The notes beneath the pieces are model-generated. The model worked only from the letters and a program-made list of their open reading frames with translations. It was not told the DNA's origin and did not search any database. A DNA stretch of 27,828 nt from a virus: positions 1 to 27,828 of the IMG/VR virus record IMGVR_UViG_3300037294_000159; one strand, 5' to 3'. The position numbers and the translations under genes are program-made. Numbering within the stretch: the stretch's first letter is position 1; each line of letters starts with the position of its first letter. This document shows positions 5,354 to 12,608 of the stretch, piece by piece.

Positions 5354-7591
5354 TTAACTTGATGTTACTGTTTCGTAAGCGGTTGCACCACCTATTCTCA
5401 TTTTATCTAATGTAGTGTTAAAAAACTGCGCGCCTTTTACGTAGGCTGGTTCTGTTGCTGTTGTAAATTGTGCAAATGATATCGCACCCCTCAATATAGT
5501 GTTTGTAATTGCAGTGTTACCTAGAGTTACCGTGTTTGAACCTGCGCCCACGGCATTGTGACCTATTACAATTTGATTGGTTTGGCTATTACCTAACGGC
5601 TTACTTTCAACACCTAAAAACACTGAATTGTTTACTATTGTAGCGTTTGAACCGTCGCCTATAAAACGACCTGCACTTACTCCGTTTGCTGTGTTGTTAG
5701 ACCCTGTGGTGTTAGAAAGTAAGGCACTTACTCCGTTTGAAGTGTTATTAGACCCTGTTGTGTTTGATTGCAAGGCACTTGTTCCATTTGCTGTGTTATT
5801 AGACCCTGTTGTGTTAAAAAGTAATGCATCTCTACCATTTGCTGTATTAAGAGAACCTGTTGTGTTGCTAAATAAAGAAGAAAATCCAAATGCTGCGTTA
5901 CTAGACCCTGTTGTGTTATTAAGAAAGGTAGTATTTCCAACTGATGTGTTACTAAGAATATTACCGCCACCACGTCCAACTGTTACACCGCTTGCGCTTA
6001 TGTTCGAACCTGTTGTTACATCACCGCTAAACTTTCCATTACCTACAACGTCTAGTCGCTCTGTTGGGTTAGTTTGGTTTATACCAACGTTGCCGCTTTC
6101 TGTTATTCTTACGGCTTCAACAGCATTATTAAAACCGAGTTCAATAAAAAACTTAAGACCAGTTCTGTTTGTGCTTACTTTATAAGCTGATATACCAGCC
6201 GCATGATGGTTAGCCCATCCTAGGGTCAACTTGTTTTCACCAGTAAAATCTGTGCTACCATAAGCATTATTTTTAATTAGTAAAGTTTGCCCTATTCCTG
6301 TTGAATTACCCTCAATAGTCTGACTAGCCTGCCCTGTTGATTTTATAACGTTTGACAATCCACTCCCTGAACCTATAAAGTTTGATGCTGAAACCGTGCC
6401 GCTGAACTTACCGTTGCCTACAACGTCTAGTTTTGCTGTTGGGGATGTAGTTCCTAAACCTATATTCGTACCGTTATCAAATAATTGACTATCACCAACC
6501 GCTCCACTTGCCGTGAATTTTGCTAGTCTGTTTGTTGTTCCTGAACCCGAAATTTTAGCATCTACTTCCGAACTAAACGCAACAGCCTTAAACGCGCTGC
6601 CGTCGTGTATGTTTAACCTTGCGTCCTCATCTAGCATTACCGAGCCTTTAACAGCGTTTGTAATAGTAGATAATGCAGCGGTAAAGAACTTTTGCATTCC
6701 GTTTTTAAACAGCGTGTACGCGTCTGAAGGGTTATTGAAATCTACTCCATTACCGTAATTTACAAGTCTGTCTGTAAGGTCGAATACTGTTGCGCTTTGC
6801 GGCGTATAGTCTGTTCCGTTTACACCGCCCGAATGCTCGCCAAATGAACGCGCAAATGTTTGAATACCCTGTGCGTGTGATGCTTGACCGCTTGCTATAT
6901 TGTTTCTACCTTCTGCGTGTGATGCATAACCGCTTGCTGTTGTTGCGCTTCCCTCTGCGTGTGCCGATTCCTCACTTGCGATTGTTTCATCTCCCTCTGC
7001 ATGTGATGCGTAAGCACTTGCAATCGTATTAATTCCTGATGCGTTTGATACGTAGCCACTTGCTGTTGTGAAACTTCCCGAGGCGTGTGATTCAATACCT
7101 GTTGCACCTCTTGTATTGCTTGCTTCTGTTGAGATACTTAAATCAACTGCATTTTCTCCAATATCGCCATAGTTTGCAGGGTCAGCGTCTTTAAGTCTAA
7201 AGCCTGTATTTCCGTTTTCTGTGACTTTTACAAGTTGACCACCCGCTTCTATTGCATCGTCTAAATCCTGCGCCGTTCCAGCATAACCACCGTTTAAAAG
7301 ATAGTCGGCAACAACTGGTATTGCTGGCTTATTTTTAATAAAGTCGTCTTGCGTATCATCATTTTGTAAAAAGTCCGATTGTACGTTTAATTCTGCAAAA
7401 TCTTCAATATTAGCAAGCTTGTTTTTTTCAGTTGTTGTATAGTCGTTTGCGCTTAACCCCTTACCTACTTCTTTATCTACTTTTTCAGTAAATAAGTCGG
7501 TAAAATTAGACTGAACCTTGATAAACGCGGATCTTAGTTTGTCGCCTAGTCCGTCATTCGGCTGTGATACGTTAAAATTTTCCTGTGCCAT
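5354..7591 (-). CDS. Tail fibre / receptor-binding protein with YadA-like repeats
   Basis: A 745-residue protein, probably trimeric. The N-terminal region (1-75, with DGLGDKLRSAFIKVQSNF) is typical of fibre subunits that attach to the tail. Residues 172-255 hold six 14-residue repeats of the type ASGYASHAEG, the left-handed beta-roll motif of YadA-like adhesin heads. A duplicated segment LDVVGNGKFSG occurs near 388 and 513. Residues 559-643 hold five 17-residue repeats NTTGSNNTANGxSAL. The C-terminus (670-745) is a small domain, perhaps for trimerisation or receptor binding; no S74 self-cleaving chaperone is visible. It is expected to bind the host surface, and the repeats could let its length change by recombination. 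Confidence 0.85.
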   Translation of the reverse strand: MAQENFNVSQPNDGLGDKLRSAFIKVQSNFTDLFTEKVDKEVGKGLSANDYTTTEKNKLANIEDFAELNVQSDFLQNDDTQDDFIKNKPAIPVVADYLLNGGYAGTAQDLDDAIEAGGQLVKVTENGNTGFRLKDADPANYGDIGENAVDLSISTEASNTRGATGIESHASGSFTTASGYVSNASGINTIASAYASHAEGDETIASEESAHAEGSATTASGYASHAEGRNNIASGQASHAQGIQTFARSFGEHSGGVNGTDYTPQSATVFDLTDRLVNYGNGVDFNNPSDAYTLFKNGMQKFFTAALSTITNAVKGSVMLDEDARLNIHDGSAFKAVAFSSEVDAKISGSGTTNRLAKFTASGAVGDSQLFDNGTNIGLGTTSPTAKLDVVGNGKFSGTVSASNFIGSGSGLSNVIKSTGQASQTIEGNSTGIGQTLLIKNNAYGSTDFTGENKLTLGWANHHAAGISAYKVSTNRTGLKFFIELGFNNAVEAVRITESGNVGINQTNPTERLDVVGNGKFSGDVTTGSNISASGVTVGRGGGNILSNTSVGNTTFLNNTTGSSNAAFGFSSLFSNTTGSLNTANGRDALLFNTTGSNNTANGTSALQSNTTGSNNTSNGVSALLSNTTGSNNTANGVSAGRFIGDGSNATIVNNSVFLGVESKPLGNSQTNQIVIGHNAVGAGSNTVTLGNTAITNTILRGAISFAQFTTATEPAYVKGAQFFNTTLDKMRIGGATAYETVTSS
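5663..5917 (-). repeat. Five 51-bp tandem repeats in the fibre gene
   Basis: Units recur every 51 bp exactly (conserved ACCCTGTTGTGTT core on the plus strand near 5701, 5752, 5803, 5854 and 5905), each encoding 17 residues starting NTTGS. The three lowest-coordinate units are most alike, suggesting recent expansion at that end. Confidence 0.9.
6827..7078 (-). repeat. Six 42-bp repeats (YadA-like) in the fibre gene
   Basis: Six consecutive 14-codon units, each with pattern G-x-x-x-I/T-A-S-x-x-x-S-H/N-A-E/S, make up residues 172-255. DNA identity between units is moderate, so these are older than the 51-bp set. Confidence 0.85.
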
Positions 7592-7594
7592 AAG

Positions 7595-8053
7595 TTAATA
7601 CCATTGAATTACGTTAGTTTCTCTTTTTACTTCTTCTATTTTGTACTCTGGAACTGGGTTTAATTGCAGAAAGTCCTTGAATTGTATGAAAACATTGTTT
7701 CCTAATTGATTGTAAAGAGCTGAAAGCCTGTTTATTTCGCTTAAATCCGTTCTTTGCTCTGGTTTTATGATGCCATTTTGGCTTATCTGGCTGCTGTTTA
7801 TTGCTATATAATGCGAACAACTAAAATACGCAAGCATAAATATTATAAATTTATCATAAAATTGTAGGTAAAGACCGCTTAAAGTGTCGTTTTCTATATC
7901 TGTATTTATTTTATTGTACAAATCAACGCCTAAAATTGGCAATATATCGTTTGTTTGCGCTATTACTATAAACGGCTTTAGCGCGTCCGTGTCAATATTA
8001 CCTGCAAAGCTTGTTAATGCAGGTATGTCATTTTCTGTTAACCAAATTTTCAT
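7595..8053 (-). CDS. DUF6712-like head-tail connector candidate
   Basis: A 152-residue protein whose pattern (WLTENDI near the start, DALKPFIVIAQTNDILPILG at 24-43, a Tyr-rich helical middle and a final IQWY) recalls DUF6712, found next to portal or fibre genes in Bacteroidota phages and probably acting as a connector. It starts with an ATGA overlap on the portal gene and ends 3 bp before the fibre start. No catalytic motifs. The function is inferred from neighbours. Confidence 0.6.
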   Translation of the reverse strand: MKIWLTENDIPALTSFAGNIDTDALKPFIVIAQTNDILPILGVDLYNKINTDIENDTLSGLYLQFYDKFIIFMLAYFSCSHYIAINSSQISQNGIIKPEQRTDLSEINRLSALYNQLGNNVFIQFKDFLQLNPVPEYKIEEVKRETNVIQWY

Positions 8054-9456
8054 ATCGTTGTGTCTATTTTTGGCTGTCCTAAAAGGCGAACTGCCGTTGG
8101 TTTATCATATCCAAAGATTAAATCTAGCATTGCAATAGCACTTTCGTACGTTGTCGTTCCCGAGCTGTAAGAATTTTGTATTTCTAGCAACGCTTGCACT
8201 CCACCGACTGAACCCTTAAGGCTAGCTTGCGCGTCTAAAGTCTTTTCATCCAGTGAAACGGTATCGCCGTTAACTAATGCATTATCAACGCTTACCACAT
8301 TTGCTATATTATCATTATTATCTAGTTCCGTTTCTTCTTGAAAGTCTTTGAACCACGGCTTAATCTGTGCATCTATTAAATCGGTAATTTGCTTAATTCC
8401 GTCTACCCAATTTTGTCGGCGTGGATTAATTTTTTTACGATAAAATATCTTTAAAGCCATCGAATATTCGTCTGCATTATTTGAAAAACCACCCCCTTGA
8501 TTGTTACCGCTAAAAAGTATATTCGGCATTCCATGACCCACTTTAATTTTTCGCTCGGCTTCTTCTGTAAAGAATGTAATATTTTCGCTTAGATTGCTAG
8601 GTGGTAACTTGTCAAAAGTTACTGATTCCTCAATACTGTCGTTAAACGATACGACCACTTTTGCGGTATTGTCAGTTCCTGTTACGCGGTCTCTTACCTT
8701 TTCAGCTTCGCTTCTTGCGAGTTCTGGTGTGGCCTGCCTGCCTTGATTGTAGTTAACTATTATAATATCGTGCGCGCTGTTTTTAATATAATTGTCCGCG
8801 TAGTTTCCTACGCCACCTTCAAACTTTGCAAAAGGTATGCAGCTGAAGTAATCTGGCACGGCAAAAAACGGCTCGGCGGTTGGTTGTCGAACTAGTAGTA
8901 TTTCTAAATTTTGACCTTCCGTATATTGACCCGTAAATCTAGGGTATAATTCTGGTCGGTATCTTTGCTTATTATCCCAGTCGTAACTGAACCAATAGCC
9001 CTCTACTTCCAAAGATAATTGATTGTACTTTATACCTAATTTATAAATAGGAATGTACTTTATTTTTAAAGGTGTTTTTGTTTGCTCATTCCAAATAACC
9101 TGCACAGAAAACCCACCGTAAATACCATCGTCTTTACAAGTCAATAACACGTCCTCTGGTGACATATATTGCTTTAGGTTTACATTTCCTACACCCTCGT
9201 CAATTAAGCCTTCTCCGTACATGTACGTGCGTATGTCGTTAATTATAGAACTGTTTGTTGGGCTATCTTCGTACGCATCTTTATAAGTAATATAATTTGC
9301 GTTGTTTGTATTGTTTTTGCTGTTTAAAATGTAGTCTATTCCTACCCTTGGCTTTATGTCAATAGGCTGGTAAACGCTAAATTTTTCAACTTTATTTTCA
9401 AACGTAAAAGTTTGCAGTCCTTTATTTGTACGTGAATCTTTCATTTTGTTCGGCAT
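8050..9456 (-). CDS. Phage portal protein
   Basis: A 468-residue protein with the features of Bacteroidota phage portal proteins: an N-terminal clip/wing region, a central segment ending in PDYFSCIPFAKFEGGVGNYA (200-219), and a C-terminal stem/crown part with FFTEEAERKIKVGHGMPNIL followed by a Gly/Asn-rich turn and SMALKIFYRKKINPRRQ. Portals form the dodecameric ring at the capsid vertex through which the terminase pumps DNA. It overlaps the upstream 108-aa gene by 35 nt; M5 (9444) is an alternative start with a shorter overlap. It lies downstream of the capsid gene instead of just after TerL, which is unusual. Confidence 0.85.
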   Translation of the reverse strand: MPNKMKDSRTNKGLQTFTFENKVEKFSVYQPIDIKPRVGIDYILNSKNNTNNANYITYKDAYEDSPTNSSIINDIRTYMYGEGLIDEGVGNVNLKQYMSPEDVLLTCKDDGIYGGFSVQVIWNEQTKTPLKIKYIPIYKLGIKYNQLSLEVEGYWFSYDWDNKQRYRPELYPRFTGQYTEGQNLEILLVRQPTAEPFFAVPDYFSCIPFAKFEGGVGNYADNYIKNSAHDIIIVNYNQGRQATPELARSEAEKVRDRVTGTDNTAKVVVSFNDSIEESVTFDKLPPSNLSENITFFTEEAERKIKVGHGMPNILFSGNNQGGGFSNNADEYSMALKIFYRKKINPRRQNWVDGIKQITDLIDAQIKPWFKDFQEETELDNNDNIANVVSVDNALVNGDTVSLDEKTLDAQASLKGSVGGVQALLEIQNSYSSGTTTYESAIAMLDLIFGYDKPTAVRLLGQPKIDTTI

Positions 9457-9748
9457 AGTTAAAATTTTGTACGCTTGTACCCTCTTTTAAAATCTGTATT
9501 TTTCCTAAATATAAAATATCTTCACCCCTTTTTAATTCAAACTCAAATTTATCTAAAATTTTAAATTGATTGGGTTGCGTTGTTATTGTAATTTCTAATT
9601 TTTGACCCACTGTAAAAGTAAAGTCAGGGTTCAAAATTGTGCTGCCTGTTTCCTTGCGTAAATTTAAAACTAAATTATCGTTTTCGGTTGGGTAAATTCT
9701 AGGAATTAATGAAAAAATTAACGGCGTGTTTAAAAAAAGTACTTTCAT
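9422..9748 (-). CDS. Hypothetical small structural-region protein
   Basis: A 108-residue protein starting MKVLFLNTPLIFSL, preceded by a run of eight A. The frame stays open upstream to an ATG at 9835, but that stretch crosses the previous gene's stop and the terminator hairpin at 9761-9790, so 9748 is the better start. The residues are mostly beta-forming (FTFTVGQKLEITITTQPNQF). The place between capsid-region genes and portal suggests a head completion or decoration role, unproven. Confidence 0.6.
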   Translation of the reverse strand: MKVLFLNTPLIFSLIPRIYPTENDNLVLNLRKETGSTILNPDFTFTVGQKLEITITTQPNQFKILDKFEFELKRGEDILYLGKIQILKEGTSVQNFNYAEQNERFTYK

Positions 9749-9760
9749 TTTTTTTGGTAT

Positions 9761-9790
9761 AAAAAAAGCCGTACGGATGCACGGCTTTTT
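9761..9790 (-). terminator. Intrinsic terminator before the 108-aa/portal genes
   Basis: A 10-bp stem AAAAAGCCGT/ACGGCTTTTT (9790-9781 with 9772-9763), an 8-nt loop, then two further T residues on the minus strand. Because the stem itself ends in A/T runs it could work in either direction. It lies 16 bp after the stop of the 182-aa gene. Confidence 0.8.
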
Positions 9791-9806
9791 GTTTAGTATT
9801 TCAGAA

Positions 9807-10355
9807 TTATACCACCGCCTTAATTGCTGCTGCATATTCTGTTAACGCTGACGAGGTCAACAAGTACTCCCTTGAAAAGTCAGGTTCCATTGTTTGAAAA
9901 GTAACGGTAAAACCGTTTAAATCTCCGATAGTTCCTCCTGTTTGGTCATCAATAGTTATTGCCATAGCGCCGTTCTGTGAGCCTGCTGCCGTAACCGTTC
10001 CGTCCTTCCGCTCTATAAATAAAACCACTTCACCGTTTAGCAACTGCTTAACATCTGAAACCGTTTTAACTAGATCGCCCTTTGGCACGTTTAAGATAAT
10101 TGGCAAATTACCAGTAACTCCTTTGCTTCTGTTATCCCCACCGCTTACACCGTTTTCTACGTAGTTTGCAGTTGTAGATTTTACAGCAAATCTCGCTAAA
10201 GTTGTTGAACCGAAAGCCGTTGCTATTTCAGTAACTCCTGTTACCGTTGCTTCTAGTCTGTTTGCAGAATCATATACTCCTACCGATACGGCTAGTATTC
10301 CTGCTTCGCCTGATATACAAGCTAATTTTCTGCTTCCGCCTAATGTAACACACAT
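9807..10355 (-). CDS. Putative virion structural protein (tail-tube-like or capsid accessory)
   Basis: A 182-residue, Gly/Thr/Val-rich, mainly beta protein. The C-terminal part (GGTIGDLNGFTVTFQTMEPD, then SREYLLTSSALTEY) recalls major tail proteins with an immunoglobulin- or tube-like fold, but its place right after the capsid gene would equally fit a capsid decoration protein. It has its own flanking terminators (10369-10394 and 9761-9790), as expected for a gene whose product is needed in amounts different from its neighbours. A structural role is likely; the exact role is open. Confidence 0.6.
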   Translation of the reverse strand: MCVTLGGSRKLACISGEAGILAVSVGVYDSANRLEATVTGVTEIATAFGSTTLARFAVKSTTANYVENGVSGGDNRSKGVTGNLPIILNVPKGDLVKTVSDVKQLLNGEVVLFIERKDGTVTAAGSQNGAMAITIDDQTGGTIGDLNGFTVTFQTMEPDFSREYLLTSSALTEYAAAIKAVV

Positions 10356-10368
10356 ATATTTTTAGTTT

Positions 10369-10394
10369 AAAAAAGGGCGTATTTTCAACGCCCT
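10369..10394 (-). terminator. Intrinsic terminator after the major capsid gene
   Basis: A 7-bp GC-rich stem AGGGCGT/ACGCCCT (10394-10388 with 10380-10374), a 7-nt loop, then five T on the minus strand, 9 bp after the capsid stop codon. Confidence 0.85.
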
Positions 10395-10403
10395 ATTATT
10401 TAT

Positions 10404-11420
10404 TTATCCACCATAAAGAACACCGTCAGCTTGTGACATTACTGTCGCGTCTAGTGTGTATATTGTTCTCACAAACATCACATCGCTGTCGTTGTCTACT
10501 TTTCCAGTTTCAAAAGAAGCCACGTCAGCGGTGGAATCAGTTGAAAAGAAAATAACGCTTGGTCTGTTTACGTACACAAAGCCAACTGGTATCGGTACGA
10601 ACTCAATCACAACGCCGTTGTAAGATATTACCTCACCTGCGCCTGCGCCTGTAACTAAAAAGTTAACTTGCTGTGATGCACCTACTGCATTGTTAGCAAT
10701 CAAAATTAGTTGTCTGTGTGCATATGGTGCGTACATTACTGGCAATTCCGCGGCTTCAAAGCTTTCTGGCTTAACTGCCGCAAAGATTTTAGCATATTCA
10801 GCGGCTATGTTTGCAGCGGTAATAGTTGTTCCTGTTACTTTGCGATATTCACCTAAAGCTGTTTCATCAAATAGCACTCTAGAAAGCACACCGTCTACAC
10901 CTGCTGCATCAGCATCGTAAGATGCAACAGCGGACTTAGCGGCTGCGGTTATAGAACCTTGACCTGCACCTGCGGTTAATGCTGCAACTGCTGTCTTTGT
11001 AGCTGCTGAAAAGCCCGCCCAAAATTTAAGTTGTGCGTCCTGTGATGTCTTAGGTGCTGTAAGTTGTAGTACTTGCGTATTGAACTCTGAACTATCAATG
11101 TTCAACGCGCCTTGTGCCATATCTCGGTTAAAACGTGATTGTCTTAAAGCTTCCATTTTAAAAGTGTACTTGTATTCAATCTTTTTCGGATTGGCTACAC
11201 GGTCTTTTAAAAGTGGTCCACCTGCGGAAGTTAGTCTTTCGCCAGTGTAAGCTTGGCCCACAACGTTAACAGATGTTTCTGTTATAATTGTAGATGCTTT
11301 TACATCATCTGCGAAATTTACAAGTCCTTTTTCCACGGTTTTGTTTAAGAAAAATATTTCTTGTATAATAGGTGAAACTGCTTCACCTCTGATTGCGATT
11401 GGGCTATAAGTTATTGCCAT
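10404..11420 (-). CDS. Major capsid protein
   Basis: A 338-residue protein, small for the HK97 fold but in range. The start MAITYSPIAIRGEAVSPIIQ, the Ala/Gly/Thr-rich middle (130-200), the segment with LPVMYAPYAHRQLILIANNA and the end with VMFVRTIYTLDA are typical of capsid proteins from Bacteroidota phages. It lies 14 bp after the protease-scaffold gene, the usual protease-then-capsid order, and has a strong terminator right behind it, consistent with a highly expressed gene. No long N-terminal delta domain is seen, in keeping with a scaffold carried on the protease. Confidence 0.8.
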   Translation of the reverse strand: MAITYSPIAIRGEAVSPIIQEIFFLNKTVEKGLVNFADDVKASTIITETSVNVVGQAYTGERLTSAGGPLLKDRVANPKKIEYKYTFKMEALRQSRFNRDMAQGALNIDSSEFNTQVLQLTAPKTSQDAQLKFWAGFSAATKTAVAALTAGAGQGSITAAAKSAVASYDADAAGVDGVLSRVLFDETALGEYRKVTGTTITAANIAAEYAKIFAAVKPESFEAAELPVMYAPYAHRQLILIANNAVGASQQVNFLVTGAGAGEVISYNGVVIEFVPIPVGFVYVNRPSVIFFSTDSTADVASFETGKVDNDSDVMFVRTIYTLDATVMSQADGVLYGG

Positions 11421-11434
11421 AGTATATTATTTTT

Positions 11435-12406
11435 TTATTGGTTTTTTTTTGATTCTCTGTACTTCTCTAGTGCAGTCATTTTTGCAAACTCTTTTTGTTT
11501 TGGCAAATTTTGTATTGCTAATTTTTCAGCTTTGAAAATTGCTAAATCCTTTTCAGCTTTTGCCTTTTGGGATTTCATAGTTTCTAAGTCCGCAGAATCC
11601 TCAACTTCTTTAGCTTCCATACTTGCTAGCTTTTCTTTGAGGTCCTCATTCTCTAACAATAAAGCATCGTGCTTTGCTTGCAGTTCAATCATCGCTTCAA
11701 CTGTTGGACCATCTTCTTCTAACAGAATCTCATCCTCCATTTCTTCTTTGATTTCATCTTCCATTTCTTCTTTAATCTCCCCGTCTAATGCGAAGAAACT
11801 CATCATGTGATTAAAAAAGTTTTCTTTTTTGTCTTTTGTATTCATATTTATATCTGGGTTAATTAATTCATAATCTAAAAAGGCTTCTAAACTTATGCCG
11901 TCAACTTCGCCTGTTTTAACAAAGTTTTGCCACACATCTTCATTTTCAATTTTAAAGCCTAATATCAAATCGCCTGCCTGCACATCTTCCATTAAAAGCG
12001 TCTTGCTTTTGTCCTGCTTTGGGTTTAATACAATCCAGCTTTCAATCGGGTAAACACCTGTAATTGATTCATCCGAATGGTTTAAACTCATTTTTGCAAG
12101 CCCTTGGTTATTGCTTTTAAAATATGACTGCTGCATTTTTTCAACTTCTTCTTCGTCAAAAGTAATGTAACCAGGTTCGCCGTTTATATCTTTACGGAAT
12201 ATTTGCTTATTGGGCCGCATTGCAACAGAATAAATAATCCTTTTTTCTTGGTTGGCAAAGAACACTGGGGTTAAAACCTCGTCAGCAAATTTTGAAAGTT
12301 TAGTTTCAACGGCTGCACCCAAAACTATTGAGAAACAGTTTACGTCGGTTCCAGCTTTTAATTTTGCTTTGTAAACTTTCATAAGTGCAAAGATTAGACT
12401 AATCAT
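11435..12406 (-). CDS. XkdF-like head maturation protease with scaffold-like C-terminus
   Basis: A 323-residue protein. Residues 50-190 match the XkdF-like putative serine protease layout (IIYSVAMRPNKQIFRKDING, MSLNHSDESITGVYPIESWI, then GDLILGFKIE and VDGISLEAFLDYE). Residues 200-323 are acidic and coiled-coil, with a duplicated EIKEEMED, the usual shape of a capsid scaffold fused to its protease. Two starts are possible: M1 at 12406, with an A-run before it, or M9 at 12382, which removes the hydrophobic ISLIFAL. The palindrome GATTAG-A-CTAATC lies between them. It should drive capsid assembly with the next gene. Catalytic residues were not assigned. Confidence 0.75.
   Translation of the reverse strand: MISLIFALMKVYKAKLKAGTDVNCFSIVLGAAVETKLSKFADEVLTPVFFANQEKRIIYSVAMRPNKQIFRKDINGEPGYITFDEEEVEKMQQSYFKSNNQGLAKMSLNHSDESITGVYPIESWIVLNPKQDKSKTLLMEDVQAGDLILGFKIENEDVWQNFVKTGEVDGISLEAFLDYELINPDINMNTKDKKENFFNHMMSFFALDGEIKEEMEDEIKEEMEDEILLEEDGPTVEAMIELQAKHDALLLENEDLKEKLASMEAKEVEDSADLETMKSQKAKAEKDLAIFKAEKLAIQNLPKQKEFAKMTALEKYRESKKNQ
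12392..12404. promoter_or_regulatory. Palindrome at the protease start codon
   Basis: GATTAG-A-CTAATC, 6-bp perfect arms, directly overlapping the first possible ATG of the protease gene. It could be an operator or an RNA hairpin hiding the start. It shares ATTAG/CTAAT arms with the palindrome at 1333-1347. Confidence 0.25.
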
Positions 12407-12431
12407 TTTTTAATATTAAAAAGTGGCACAC

Positions 12432-12462
12432 AAAAAAACCACTACGATTAAATAGTGGTTTT
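12432..12462 (-). terminator. Intrinsic terminator after the RHH gene
   Basis: A 10-bp stem AAAACCACTA/TAGTGGTTTT (12462-12453 with 12444-12435), an 8-nt loop, then T residues on the minus strand. It begins 8 bp after the stop of the 45-aa RHH gene and separates the tail block from the head block. Confidence 0.85.
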
Positions 12463-12470
12463 AATTAAAT

Positions 12471-12608
12471 TTATTTTTTATTGAAGTACTGGAAAAGCGC
12501 TTCGCTTATTATTTCGCTTATTGAGCATTCCTGCCTTTTTGCTTGAAGTCTTAATTTTAAAACTATCCACATTTTAGGGTAGGCAACTAATCTGTTTTCT
12601 TTTTGCAT
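12471..12608 (-). CDS. 45-aa ribbon-helix-helix-like protein
   Basis: A short reading frame (45 codons) with its ATG overlapping the tape-measure stop as TAATG. The sequence fits the Arc/MetJ ribbon-helix-helix plan: a short strand (NRLVAYP), helix A (residues 13-25, MWIVLKLRLQAKR), then the turn ECSIS and helix B (EIISEALFQYF, 32-42). Such proteins dimerise and bind operators through the strand. A terminator follows immediately, so it ends the tail transcript. A DNA-binding protein in the middle of the late genes could tune the tail-to-head switch or shut down early promoters. The fold assignment is from pattern only. Confidence 0.6.
   Translation of the reverse strand: MQKENRLVAYPKMWIVLKLRLQAKRQECSISEIISEALFQYFNKK

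Noticed and set aside
5663-5917. Regular repeats that could suggest a CRISPR array
   Set aside because: Units are contiguous, 51 bp, in frame and encode a fibre motif; there are no spacers.
9749-9835. N-terminal extension of the 108-aa gene to an ATG at 9835
   Set aside because: It would cross the previous stop codon and translate through a terminator hairpin; the ATG at 9748 has an A-rich leader.
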